From Bacteroidota bacterium (GTDB lineage: Bacteria; Bacteroidota; Bacteroidia; Chitinophagales; Saprospiraceae), in NCBI GenBank assembly GCA_016124585.1, contig WGNL01000021.1, positions 149,231 through 213,230 on the forward strand: a DNA stretch of 64,000 nucleotides, written 5' to 3'. Made by a program: the position numbers and the translations under genes. Every line of letters begins with the position of its first letter. The first letter of the stretch is position 1. Shown here piece after piece: positions 1 to 9,700 of the stretch. The notes below the pieces were generated by a model that searched no databases, had not been told where the DNA came from, and saw only the letters and a list, made by a program, of their open reading frames with translations.

Positions 1-717
1 ACCCGAACCCGAACCACCGTTTGATGATGCCCCATTGGATGAGATGGTTCCTTCTATAATTACATTCGTAGCAGTAATTTTAATTAAGCCTCCGCCATTG
101 CCTCCAGGTTTATCGCACCCTCCGCAAAGTGTTGCTCCTCCACCTGCTCCTAACCTGTTAGGATTTTCAATTGTACCATATTCAGCATTGGAGGCAATAT
201 CCGGTAAATTACTTCCTATCCTCCCGAAGGCACCTCTTCCACCATAGCTCCCACCCGCTGCCCCCCATCCAGGGTTGTTAACATTATCCCCCTTTTGAGA
301 CCCGGAAATAATTTGTCCATTATCATTATAGGCTTCCCCGCTTTGATTAAATGCAGAACCGTTTAGTCCACCTTTCAATCCTTTTTCATCCACATTAATA
401 GCTCCGGTACTTTGAATTGTCAAATTGCCGGATACATTTAATTGAAGGCCAGCCTCAAACCTTGGCGAGTGTGTGACATTTCCACCACCTTCAATGGTCA
501 TATCTTGGTTCACCGTCAGCACGCCATCTACTGTCAGCACGCCGCCGGATTGGACAGTCACGTTATCGTAAGTGGCGCTGCCTGCAATCGTTTGTGCTCC
601 AGTTACGATGAGGTTGTTCTGGCCGATCGCCTGTTGCGACCAAAAAACCAACCCCAAGATGAGGGATACGAGATGAGATGTCCGGCACGGAAATGCCAGA
701 TAGTGGTTGTTCATCAT
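1..717 (-). CDS. Secreted glycine-rich protein, 3' part outside window
   Basis: The gene reads leftwards off the window edge, so only the first 239 codons are visible. Two adjacent ATG codons (715-717 and 712-714) open it. The first ~33 residues are a basic stretch followed by a hydrophobic run (LVSLILGLVFW) ending in QAIG before QNN, a likely Sec signal peptide. The mature part starts with short repeated beta-strand-like phrases built on V/T/G (for example GGVLTVDGVLTV) and, after about residue 100, becomes very rich in Gly, Ser and Asn (GGSYGGRGAFG, GGSGSG at the edge). This pattern fits the N-terminus of large secreted or surface proteins of Bacteroidota, which often end in a T9SS sorting domain; that end is not visible. 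No enzymatic motif was seen. The function is unknown. Confidence 0.7.
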   Translation of the reverse strand, partial: MMNNHYLAFPCRTSHLVSLILGLVFWSQQAIGQNNLIVTGAQTIAGSATYDNVTVQSGGVLTVDGVLTVNQDMTIEGGGNVTHSPRFEAGLQLNVSGNLTIQSTGAINVDEKGLKGGLNGSAFNQSGEAYNDNGQIISGSQKGDNVNNPGWGAAGGSYGGRGAFGRIGSNLPDIASNAEYGTIENPNRLGAGGGATLCGGCDKPGGNGGGLIKITATNVIIEGTISSNGASSNGGSGSG

Positions 718-911
718 AAACCTATGTATTTAAGATTTAATAGATCAGCTTACTGGAAAAGGAATGAGACTATTGAAGCGAAGTGTGAGAGAGCGAGCGA
801 ATCAAAAAGTAGCAGTCAAAGCTAATTAACTTGTTTCCAATTCCGAGCAAGCATTTTACTGATGCTCTAAAAATAACCACCATCGTGGCATCCTGCCTGA
901 TAATCGTCATC

Positions 912-1274
912 TCAAAAAATCAGCAGCCGTCCCAACAAATCCCGTCGCCGCCGGTCGGCGATGGCCACTTCCATCCCATTGGATAGGAGTAGCCCCTTGT
1001 TTTCACCTTTTAGCACCTTCTGCACGTGCCGCAAGCTGACCATCGCATTTTTGTGGACACGGATGAAATGCGCTTTCGGCAGAAATTCTTCCAGCTGTCC
1101 CAAGCCCTTTGAAATCAGCAACCCCTCACGGTCTTGAAAGTAAAGTCGGGTGTAGCCCTTTTCCGCAAGGCAACATACGATGTCCTGCAAATTGACCACC
1201 GTATAGCTGTCCAATGTGGAAAAGGCGACCAAATCTTGTACTTGTATTGGCTTAACTTTTTGCTGTTCCGGCAT
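912..1274 (-). CDS. Stand-alone LytTR-type DNA-binding regulator
   Basis: This 120-aa protein is almost entirely a LytTR DNA-binding domain. It shows the family pattern of an early strand and helix (VVNLQDIVCCLAEKGYTRLYF), a central LGQLEEFLP helix, the hallmark FIRVHKNAMVSLRHV and a terminal basic segment (VAIADRRRRDLL). LytTR proteins usually sit behind a receiver domain (AlgR/LytR type); here there is none and the length leaves no room for one, so this is a single-domain regulator. No histidine kinase lies nearby. The ATG lies in an isolated transcription unit, 138 bases from the end of the upstream gene on the same strand. The target genes are unknown. Confidence 0.85.
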   Translation of the reverse strand: MPEQQKVKPIQVQDLVAFSTLDSYTVVNLQDIVCCLAEKGYTRLYFQDREGLLISKGLGQLEEFLPKAHFIRVHKNAMVSLRHVQKVLKGENKGLLLSNGMEVAIADRRRRDLLGRLLIF

Positions 1275-1417
1275 TTGATGTTGGTCTATTGAATCGCTGT
1301 CCTTCAGGGCATCAAATTGTTCAGTTATATTAAGTTGTAGTTTTTAGCTTTATCCTTGAAAATCCGAAACTCGGTCTATGAATTTTCAAGGATGAAGCGC
1401 AAAATGAGTTGCTACCA

Positions 1418-2539
1418 TCAATTACAAGGGTCTGCAGCCATATCCACCAGCACGCCACCAGTCACGCTGTTATTATCACCACAATTCTTAATCGTAATAT
1501 TCGGATAAGTCCCGGCAACCACCGTATTATCGTGGGCCATCGGCGTCAGAAAGCCAAAGCGATAGGTATCGGTCGTCAGTTCCATATCATAAGCTGCGTT
1601 GCCAGAAGCCTCGTTGTTCTCAATAAGGTTATGGTTAGCGCCATCTATGGCAAGATAGCCCACATTGAAGTTGTCTATTGACTTATTGTTGCGGGTTTTC
1701 CAGCCAGTGGCGGGGTTGATGGAGCCGGTAATTTCACCGCTGGGCAATTGGATGGCCGACGGCACTTTGCAGAGGATGATGCCGATGTAGTTGCCGTGGG
1801 CAAGGTTCCTTTCAGCAGTGCCCCATTTGTCGCAGGCCCAGATGCCGAACAGGGAATTGCTCACCTCATTGTCGCTCAAATATGCACTTGTACCGTTCAT
1901 CACCGTGATGCCATAAGCGTCGGCCACTTGCCCGGTCTGCCAAAGGCCGGAAGTGACTACCGTGTTGAACATAATTGTCATGCGGTTGGATTTTTCGATA
2001 ACAATGGACATTTGAAAGCCTGTGAACTTGTTTCGCATCACGCCAGAGCCGTCGGAGTTTTCAATGAGTAGGGCGTTTCCGCCATCCGAGCCAATTGGTT
2101 GGATGTCCAAATCCTGGATAAGGGTACCCGGCGCATTTAAAATGTGCAAAGCTGGGTGGAGTGGTACGGCACCCGTAGTTGCGTCGCCAATAGACAAGTC
2201 CGATTTGATTTTCAAGACCGCCCCCGCCTCGCCAATGATTTTCACAGCTTTACCCACAGTCACGGAACTGTTTTCGGTGTGCAATCCCGCTTTGAGGTAA
2301 ATCACCCCATCGTCACAGGTGCTGGCAATGGCGGCAGCTAGGGCATCCGTGGAGCCAGCGGGAATGACCGTCCAAGGACAACTGCTGCGGGAGGTGACTG
2401 TACTCAAATCAATTGGGCCCTCATAGCGCTGCTCGCTGGCTTTTTGTTCCGGCTGAACGGATACTTGCTGGTCGTCCTTTTGGCAGCTTTGAAGCAGCCA
2501 GATACTGATGAACACGAAGAGGTAAGCTAAATTTTTCAT
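1418..2539 (-). CDS. Lipoprotein with right-handed beta-helix (NosD/pectate-lyase-like) fold
   Basis: The ATG at 2539 is chosen because it starts a clean lipoprotein signal (basic Lys2, hydrophobic core, LLQSC with Cys19). An upstream in-frame ATG would add 41 residues before the signal. After a short linker, the protein (373 aa) has a parallel beta-helix pattern: repeated short strands with Asn-rich turns such as GNALLIENSDGSG, GIWACDKWGTAERN, NHNLIENNEASGN and HDNTVVAG. This is typical of NosD/CASH-domain or pectate-lyase-like proteins, which bind or cleave polysaccharide. No pectate-lyase catalytic triad could be identified by eye, so binding or structure is as likely as catalysis. It is probably anchored in the outer membrane. 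It is divergent from the gene at 2946. Confidence 0.75.
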   Translation of the reverse strand: MKNLAYLFVFISIWLLQSCQKDDQQVSVQPEQKASEQRYEGPIDLSTVTSRSSCPWTVIPAGSTDALAAAIASTCDDGVIYLKAGLHTENSSVTVGKAVKIIGEAGAVLKIKSDLSIGDATTGAVPLHPALHILNAPGTLIQDLDIQPIGSDGGNALLIENSDGSGVMRNKFTGFQMSIVIEKSNRMTIMFNTVVTSGLWQTGQVADAYGITVMNGTSAYLSDNEVSNSLFGIWACDKWGTAERNLAHGNYIGIILCKVPSAIQLPSGEITGSINPATGWKTRNNKSIDNFNVGYLAIDGANHNLIENNEASGNAAYDMELTTDTYRFGFLTPMAHDNTVVAGTYPNITIKNCGDNNSVTGGVLVDMAADPCN

Positions 2540-2945
2540 TGTTAGTGATTGTTTTGTGAAAAAATAATGCTTGTTGATGGCAGATTCCTGGTTAAGGCCA
2601 AATTGAGGTGGAGCGCCTAGTTGCTTTTCAAGGTTTATGTCCAAATGCAGTTCGGGACACACGAGTTAAAACGAAGGAAGAAAGGTTTTTTAGGGTTGCG
2701 ATTTTGTTCGCAAAGGCTAATTTAGAGCAGTAAGTCAAAATAGCCGTGCTAAGCTATACGGGATTGCCATTTGAAAACAAAGTTGGAAACTTGAAAAAAC
2801 AATTTCTAAATAATTGGAAGTCAATAGATTAGACTTCTAAGCGACTGCTTACCTTGTCCTTTCGAAAAATCAATATCACTAGGAATACAAGGCATTGATT
2901 TTGACTACAATACCCCTCAAACCAAATCAACAACCTTTTTTACCA
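2540..2945. other. Divergent intergenic region
   Basis: These 406 bases separate two divergent genes and must hold both promoters. No convincing -33/-7 pair was picked out. A small inverted repeat, GAAGTC and GACTTC with a 9-base loop, lies near 2818-2838. No coding potential was recognised. Confidence 0.4.
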
Positions 2946-4400
2946 ATGGAAAAAATCAAACTCTACCAGCTACTATCAGCGCTCACCAGTGAGGACCTGA
3001 AGGCTGCCAAGAAATTCCTGGCCTCGCCTTTCCATAATACCGACCCGCTGATGGGACGGTATTTCGACCACCTGCGGAAATTCCACCCGACGATGAACGA
3101 CGACCTGCTAAAAAATGAGGCTGTCTTCAAGCACCTGTTTCCCAAGCAGTATCAATACGATGAGAAAAAACTGCGCAACCTCCGCCACAAATTGACCCAA
3201 TTGTTGGAGTCGTTCCTCGCCCATCATTCCCTCCAAGAAGAACAGGCAATACAAAGCCGATTGCTGGTTGGGGCATTGGGCAACCGAAACGCATATTCCC
3301 TTTTCAAAAAAGAAATCGAGGCGCAAACAGCACTATTGGAAAAAGCGGATAACCGGAGTCTGGATTATTTCAGGGAAATGGCTTGGCTCCAACATTCGCT
3401 TTATTTCCACCCGGAGACTGAATCCTTCGAGAACAACCAAACCCCGTTTTCTGCCATTGACCATTTTGAAAAGTATTTCAGCTTGTCCTTGCTGTGCTAT
3501 GCCGCAGAAATGAACGCCAGAAAAAAAATAATAAATGAGGATTGGCAGCCTTGTTTTTTGCCAGAAGCATTGAATAAAGCTGCTTTGCAGTTCGCACCAG
3601 ATAATCGCTTGGTCGAACTGTACCAACAATTGTTGAGTTCAAATGAACAATCCTTGGAAGATTTGAAATCTGCCCTGGAAAGTTGTGAACCGCTAATGGG
3701 CAAATTTGAGTTCGGCATAGCTTGGAAAATGCTGCTCAACAAAGCCATCTCTTTATCGAATAGGGGCAGCGACAAGACCACCAGTAAAATGCTGCACGGG
3801 CTTTATCAAATAGGCATCACCAAAGGCTTATTTTACGATAAAGAAGCCAGGAACGTGATCCGATTTATCAATATAGCTCAAGCCGCCACGCTGGCTGGGG
3901 AATATGAATGGGCAAGGGCTTTCGTCGAGCAGTACAAAGTAAACCTTGAGGATTCGGAACGGGAAAACATAGAACTATTCTGTTTGGCCCACCTTCACTA
4001 CCACCGGGGCAGGCAATACAACGATTTTAAAGATTTTGCAGTTGCCCTAGATCATTTAGCCAAGATCAATCATATCCCTGATTTAATTGAATTTCGGATG
4101 CGCATACTGCAATTGCGTGCCATGTACGACAGCCTGTCCATTGGGCCAGATATCCTTCCAACGTTATTGAGTTATACGAAGAATTTTCAGAGTTATATTT
4201 TAAGGAATAATAGCTTAGCAAGTAACAGAATCCAGGCATACCTCAGCTTCATTAAGTTTTTTAAAGTGCTGACAAAGCTAAAAATGTCAAATCAGACAAG
4301 TAATCCAACTTTATCGTCCTTTCAAAAAGAGCTTGAGGGCTCCAAAGAAGTTGCCCTGAAAAGTTGGCTAATGGAAAGGGCAAACGAACTTGAAAAATAA
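2946..4400 (+). CDS. Conserved hypothetical protein, helical, 484 aa
   Basis: The ATG at 2946 (MEKIKLYQLL) is preferred over one 51 bases upstream because the extra residues are unlike a protein start. The N-terminal ~95 residues follow a pattern that I recognise as recurrent in Bacteroidota proteins of unknown function: a short helix, then KAAKKFLASPFHNTDPLM, then LFPKQYQYDEKKLRNLRHKL. The rest is predicted almost all alpha-helical with TPR-like pairs of helices, no signal peptide and no membrane segment, so it is probably cytoplasmic. No catalytic motif is visible. It is alone in its unit; a stem-loop directly follows the stop codon. Confidence 0.75.
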   Translation: MEKIKLYQLLSALTSEDLKAAKKFLASPFHNTDPLMGRYFDHLRKFHPTMNDDLLKNEAVFKHLFPKQYQYDEKKLRNLRHKLTQLLESFLAHHSLQEEQAIQSRLLVGALGNRNAYSLFKKEIEAQTALLEKADNRSLDYFREMAWLQHSLYFHPETESFENNQTPFSAIDHFEKYFSLSLLCYAAEMNARKKIINEDWQPCFLPEALNKAALQFAPDNRLVELYQQLLSSNEQSLEDLKSALESCEPLMGKFEFGIAWKMLLNKAISLSNRGSDKTTSKMLHGLYQIGITKGLFYDKEARNVIRFINIAQAATLAGEYEWARAFVEQYKVNLEDSERENIELFCLAHLHYHRGRQYNDFKDFAVALDHLAKINHIPDLIEFRMRILQLRAMYDSLSIGPDILPTLLSYTKNFQSYILRNNSLASNRIQAYLSFIKFFKVLTKLKMSNQTSNPTLSSFQKELEGSKEVALKSWLMERANELEK

Positions 4401-4423
4401 TGGGGAGCAGGGTGGCTCCCCAT
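4400..4423 (+). terminator. Stem-loop after the 484-aa gene
   Basis: A perfect 9-bp stem (ATGGGGAGC / GCTCCCCAT) with a 6-base loop begins at the last base of the stop codon. The tract after it is only weakly T-rich, so it may stabilise the 3' end rather than terminate efficiently. Confidence 0.55.
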
Positions 4424-4595
4424 TAGAGGTTGCTTTAATTTTGGGGTTCGAGTAAAAATTAGCCAATTTTTTGATGAGATGAGACGGAAAATTGGGAGCA
4501 TAGGGGTACTACGTGACCAATTTTTCAACGAAATATCATCGGGAAAGTGGCAATTTTCGCCGAATGCCAGAATTTAAACAGCCTCTTGGTCTTTT

Positions 4596-4943
4596 TCAAT
4601 CCTCTATCACGTCTTCAACCCCAACAAAGTCGCTAAGTTCTGCTCCGCATACAGCCGCAACGTAAAAAGTGTAGGTACCTGCTGGTAGGGCCCCGAAGGT
4701 ATGCGAAGTGGTGGCGGTAAAATCGCCACTGCTGGTAAAACTATCTTCCCGACGAGAATACCAGACTTTGGATTGGGTTGCCGTGGATGAAATGTTCCAG
4801 GAAAAAGAAAAAGAATCAGCAGTTTTCCCTGTTTTTTGCACGTTGGTCACGGCGGGGCAATTACAATCCATGCTTGCTGTATAGCCCTGAAAACCGAGGG
4901 CCAGTGGCAAAAACCTTACGAAAAGAAAATTACATAATTTCAT
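4596..4943 (-). CDS. Small secreted fibronectin-III-like protein
   Basis: The start at 4943 gives MKLCNFLFVRFLPLALGF, a signal-peptide-like stretch; a double ATG 51 bases upstream is possible but would precede the signal with unlikely residues. The mature part (~90 aa) has one fibronectin-III-like beta-sandwich pattern: SFSFSWNIS, KVWYSR, then HTFGALPAGTYTFYVAAVC. Such modules are usually parts of larger T9SS proteins; here the protein is only 115 aa and ends VEDVIED with no sorting domain. It could be a small exported protein or a leftover of a longer gene. The function is unknown. Confidence 0.55.
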   Translation of the reverse strand: MKLCNFLFVRFLPLALGFQGYTASMDCNCPAVTNVQKTGKTADSFSFSWNISSTATQSKVWYSRREDSFTSSGDFTATTSHTFGALPAGTYTFYVAAVCGAELSDFVGVEDVIED

Positions 4944-5123
4944 AGCACAAATAGTTTTGATAATAAAAAAATAGAAATGGCCTGCGGTCATCATGTCGCC
5001 ATGTTGCCGTGCAGGTTTTTCATTGTTGTGGGATTGAATGAAAGCTGGTTTTTAGCTGTCCTGGCTTTTTGGCCTCCTTCTCCAGTTCATTATCCTGGCG
5101 GCAAGGGATGTAAAAGGGCTTTC

Positions 5124-5151
5124 TTTGAATATTCTTTTCCTGTTAGTTTTG
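5124..5151 (+). promoter_or_regulatory. Candidate Bacteroidota promoter for the sigma-factor operon
   Basis: TTTG at 5124-5127 and TAGTTTTG at 5144-5151 match the -33 and -7 (TAnnTTTG) consensus of the Bacteroidota housekeeping sigma factor. The 16-base gap is shorter than the usual ~19. The predicted start of transcription lies about 60 bases before the GTG of the sigma gene. Confidence 0.4.
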
Positions 5152-5218
5152 CGAACCACGAAAAGGAGTAAGCAAGGCGGGATTTTTTTTAAACTTTTTT
5201 ATTACTCCTTCTCTCGTT

Positions 5219-5827
5219 GTGTCAAACCAAAGCATGAAGCCTTTAACAGACAAGGAAATTATCCAGGCAATCAGGGCAGGTGGCCGAGCACAGGAGGAAG
5301 CGTTGCGCCAGCTTTATTCTAATAAGGAATACCGGCGGTTGGCGGAATTTGCAGCCCGCAGTTTTAGCGGAAATGCACAGGATGTGGAAGATTTGTTGCA
5401 GGAGGGACTTTGGATTTTGTTCCAAAAAGTGAAGAAGGGTGAGTTTGAGGAGCGCAGCACTTTGAAGACTTTTTTTGGTAGCATCGTGAATCATATTGGT
5501 CTCAACAAGTATTCAAAGCAGCTGCGGTGTTCGGTAGCAATTGCAGGCCTGACAATTGCTACCGAAGAAGGGCCTACTGAGGAGGATATGCTCTTGTGGA
5601 AAGAAAAAACCGCCCTGTTGGAAAAACCTTTTTCTACAATGAAAGAAAAATGCCAATCCGTGCTGGAATACTGGGCATGCGGGTATTCCATGAAAGAGAT
5701 AGCAGAACTAACGGGATTGAAGGACGAAATGGCTGCCAAGAACAAAAAGAAAAACTGCCTAAAGGCGTTGAGGGATTGGATGAAAGACCATCCCAAAACT
5801 GCAAAATGGTTCAAGGACGGATTATGA
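5219..5827 (+). CDS. ECF-type RNA polymerase sigma factor
   Basis: This 202-aa protein has the sigma-70 family layout. Region 2 lies at roughly residues 25-85 (RRLAEFAARSFSGNAQDVEDLLQEGLWILF) and region 4 near residues 145-180 (EYWACGYSMKEIAELTGLKDEMAAKNKKKNC, an HTH). It would redirect RNA polymerase to a small regulon. The start is GTG at 5219; an ATG five codons later is an alternative. Its stop overlaps the next gene's start by ATGA, so the two are translationally coupled, as usual for an ECF sigma factor and its anti-sigma partner. The regulon is unknown; the convergent TPR-CHAT gene is the obvious neighbour. Confidence 0.85.
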   Translation: MSNQSMKPLTDKEIIQAIRAGGRAQEEALRQLYSNKEYRRLAEFAARSFSGNAQDVEDLLQEGLWILFQKVKKGEFEERSTLKTFFGSIVNHIGLNKYSKQLRCSVAIAGLTIATEEGPTEEDMLLWKEKTALLEKPFSTMKEKCQSVLEYWACGYSMKEIAELTGLKDEMAAKNKKKNCLKALRDWMKDHPKTAKWFKDGL

Positions 5828-6723
5828 GCGAGTTTAAGTATTCGGAAAGGATAGACGCCTACTTGGAAGGCAGCATGAGCACTGACGAACGCCAGCGGTT
5901 CGAGGCAGACTTGCTTTCCAATGAAGACCTTCAAGCTGAATTTGATGCCAGCCGAGCCGCTCAAAACGCAGTTGAATTCATGGCCTTCCAAGGAATGTTG
6001 AGTCGCATCAAAAAAGAACCGCCCACCAAACCAATTGGCAATTTGGCCAATCTGAATAATAATCGGTTTTGGTTAGTTTTCGTCTTGATTGGATTGGCAA
6101 GCATCGTCCTATTTTGGGTGTTTTTACCTTCTGGAAAAAAAGAAATTGAGCAAGGGCAGCAGGGAGTCCCAAGCGACAGTACCCATTTGCAGAAGGAGCT
6201 TCAGACGCCTGAAATTGACAGCCTTTCATTGAATCCCATTCCTGTTATAACTCCCAAAAAAGAAGTGACAACACCTGTACCCAGCCACTCGGAAAAATAT
6301 ATTGCGCTTGCAAAATCGGTCTATGAGTCCGAACCAGTCACTTTTGCAAATATGCGTGGCAGTCAGCCTTTGCCTAAAAATGACCCTGTTTTTCCTGCCG
6401 CCAAATCCTTTGACGATGGCCAATTCGAGCAAGCTTTAAAGTTGGCAAGTGATTTCAATAAAGGGGATGCGGGCTACCTGCAAGCCCGTGAAATAGCCGC
6501 CCATGGCAATTTCAAATTGGGCTATTATGAAAAAGCGGCTGTCATTTTCCAGGAAGTAATCAAAGCGAGCGGGGATGCTGGCGAACGGTTGGAAGGCTAC
6601 TTGTTGCTTTCGTGGCTGGCGGCGGGCAAGTCACAGACTGCATCCTACAAGTCGCTGCTGAACAAAATCCAGAAGGAACCATTTCACCCAGCACATGAAA
6701 TGGTTGAGAAAATCAAGTTGTAA
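5824..6723 (+). CDS. Single-pass membrane anti-sigma-like protein with TPR C-terminus
   Basis: The ATG at 5824 overlaps the stop of the sigma-factor gene by four bases. The cytoplasmic N-terminus (YSERIDAYLEGSMSTDERQRFEADLL) matches the start of anti-sigma factors, where this helix pair binds the sigma factor. One membrane segment follows (about residues 76-99, FWLVFVLIGLASIVLFWVF). A Ser/Pro-rich linker and then TPR-like helices (AAKSFDDGQFEQALKLA, GNFKLGYYEKAAVIFQEV) lie on the outer side. The likely job is to hold the sigma factor until a signal in the periplasm changes the TPR part. This role is inferred from position and architecture. The protein is 299 aa. Confidence 0.75.
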   Translation: MSEFKYSERIDAYLEGSMSTDERQRFEADLLSNEDLQAEFDASRAAQNAVEFMAFQGMLSRIKKEPPTKPIGNLANLNNNRFWLVFVLIGLASIVLFWVFLPSGKKEIEQGQQGVPSDSTHLQKELQTPEIDSLSLNPIPVITPKKEVTTPVPSHSEKYIALAKSVYESEPVTFANMRGSQPLPKNDPVFPAAKSFDDGQFEQALKLASDFNKGDAGYLQAREIAAHGNFKLGYYEKAAVIFQEVIKASGDAGERLEGYLLLSWLAAGKSQTASYKSLLNKIQKEPFHPAHEMVEKIKL

Positions 6724-6748
6724 ACTATTGGAGTCCAAAATTAGGTTG

Positions 6749-9700
6749 TCATTCCACCAAGACGAATCCGGCCCAATAAAGCGGATCCTCATTTTTAATT
6801 GCTATCGCTTTTTGGGCCTTGTTAAAAGCGTCGGGTATCGTCATTTTATCCTTTAGAAAATAAGTGTAAAAAAGCCCCATCAGGTCGCTTGTCGCTTGGT
6901 CGGGCGCTTGCCAAAGGCTCATGATGATGTATTTCACACCTGCCATTTTAAATGCACGTTGCAAGCCAAATACGCCTTCGCTGCCTTCGATATCACCGAG
7001 ACCTGAATCACAGGCAGAGAGTACGACAAGTTCCGTTTCGGCGAGGTCGAGTTGACTGATTTCATACGCTGTCAGGATACCATCTTCCTTGCCGGACAGG
7101 GGCGGGTTGCCTTTCCAGACGTAATTAGCCCCAGCTAAAATCAACCCTGAACGAATCAATGGTTTTTCGCTGCTAACGAAGGAGGTCGTATGCTCTCCCA
7201 ATACTTGGTCATTTGCCTCAGATGGTTCAGGGGAGAAGTAACCATGCGTTGCTATATGCAGGATTTTTGGCGAAGGTCGCTGGCTGCCCAACCTTTTGAA
7301 AGCCGTTTCAGATGCTTCAGCACCCATTTTTAAATTAGACTGGTACGAACCAAGTGTCAACAGCCTGTTCACCTCTTTTGCTTCCCGTTCCGTACCTGGC
7401 AAGTATGGCCAGTCTTCCAGTGGCGAAGTCGAATTCCCCCTGAATGTGAGGTTATTCTCCAGTAATATGGAATGCTCCATGGCAGCCGTGTCCACGTCGT
7501 AAATTATGCCACCGAAAACGGCATCGGTCAAATTTCCTGTATTGTCTGCTACTTTAGGAAGGGCCAACTGTCGTGTACTTCCAAGGCGGACTAATTGGTA
7601 CTGGTCAGCCAACCGTTTTCTGAAAGGGGTCGGCACGGAGGAGAAGGATATACGGTGCAGCAAACCGTCGGGTGAATACCATACTTTGGAAGTGTTTTTC
7701 AAATAGACTTCGAGCGGCTGCCAGATAAGGTTGTACAATGTATCGTTTGTATAAAGTTCGCTCCAATTGGACTGCTCCTCATTACCGTCCGCATTTAGCA
7801 ACGCTATAAGTTGCTTTTCTTCAAACAGTGGGATGAAATGAGGAGACTCATTGTCATTTCGAAGTACGAGTGCAGCATACATAACTGAGTCGGTTTTTGT
7901 GGAACGGGTAACTTCAAAATGATAAAACTCAATTGCCACTTCATTTGGCTTGAGGGCAGATTGAACCTGATGCCAATCTGTGGACTCTAATGTCTTGCCG
8001 AAGCCTGCCACTGTTCGGATAAGCTTTTTTTCTACCTCGTTTGCGCTGCTTTCGAGTGAATCTGTTTTTTGGGCTGCCAATGGCTTGGAATACTCTAAAG
8101 AAAGTTTACGCTGTAAGCTTGTCCATTCAAGGTATGTATCGTGTTCGGATGTATTTCCTTCCATCAAAATCTTTCTTAGCAACAAGTTTCTTTCAAGGGA
8201 AAGGCCCTTATAATACAGGGCATTGTCATAAACGGCTGCAATTGTTTCTTCGTTTCTTCCCAACCATGCGGTGGTCACTAAAGCATTCTCTTTGTCAATA
8301 TGGGTATTTAACATGGCAGCCATTTCCTCGCTATTGAGATAGTTTGCGTTCCGAAGAAAAACCTGCTTGCGTAATGTGTTGGCTTGTAAGGCATAAGGAG
8401 CTGCCTTTTCCATTTCTCCTTTAGCAAGATATAATTCATGTAATCCAAACAGCGCCCATTCATATAGAATATTCTCTTTCCCGAAATATTTTCCCCGAAA
8501 ATCGAGAACGGTAAGAAAATTCTTTTTTGCTTCTGGATATTGCTGCATTAGAATTTGTAAAAAACCAAGATTTAATAAGGTTGTATGGATAAGTTCCATC
8601 TTTCCTGCTGATGCTTGGATGGCTTCCTTATATAATTTTTCCGCTTCATCATAGCGTTTTAAATCCACTAAGGTAAAGGCGAGGTCGTTCAATAAATTAA
8701 TGGTATTTGGGTTGTTTTTACCGTAAATCTTTTCATAAGTACTTTTTGCTTCTTGCATATAATTTATCGCCTTGTCATATTGCTTTAGTTCGCCGTATAT
8801 GCCGCCAAGGTTTCCCAGGTTTCTGGCATATTCCGGCGACAGTTCCCATCCTTCCCATTTTTTGGGGAATTGGTTTGAGGCCAGAGCATGGAGCAAGGCC
8901 TTTTCCGACTGCCCAATTGAAATATAGTCTATGCTAAGGTTGTTGTGAATATTCGCTAATAACGCTGGACTTTCTGTTGATTCAGCAGTTTTGAGCAATT
9001 CATTGTCTAACGCTAATGCTTCTTCAAACCTGCCTGATTCACGATAGAGCGTGGCAAGGTTGAGCAAGGCACCTGTGTATTGTTCTTGTTCCTTTTCCTT
9101 ATATGCCGTCTTTAGCTCCAAAAATATCGGCTCAGCATCATCATACCATTTTAGTGACAAATAGATTGCTGCCAACGTCTGTCTTGCGTTGAGATATTCT
9201 TTCGCATTAGTACCTAACAGTTTTTCTCGAATATCCAGACATTCCAGAATATATGGAATTGCCTCTTCTTGTTTACCCATTACCATATAAACATTTGCCA
9301 AACCATATAAGGCAGTGGAATAGGATATATCCTCCTTGCCAGTTGCGAGTTCTTTTAAGTGCAGGGATTCCTTAAAACCCGCTTCTGCCTTATCGAAAAC
9401 TCCCGCTTCCTTGTATGCAACGCATAAGTTGTTCAAAGTTTTGGCATAATCAGGATGGCTCTTTCCTAATAATTTCCCACGGATACGCAATGCTCCTTCA
9501 CCTGCGGTAATGCTTTCTTTCAAATCCCCAAGTTGAAGATAAACTCTTGCAAGATGGTGCAAACAATTTGCATAGGTTGTATTTTCAGAACCTAATTTCT
9601 GAGCGGCAATTTCCCTTGCCTGCAAGGCTATCGGTTCGGCATCGGTTAGTTTTCCCGCACGCCAGAGTTGAGTGCTTATTGTTAAAAAGCTGTCCACTTG

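Noticed and set aside
442..825. 127-aa plus-strand frame
   Set aside because: It is the shadow of the signal-peptide gene that runs leftwards off the window edge.
5596..5823. Extended N-terminus of the anti-sigma-like protein
   Set aside because: It lies wholly inside the sigma-factor gene in another frame; the ATGA overlap at 5824 is the natural start.
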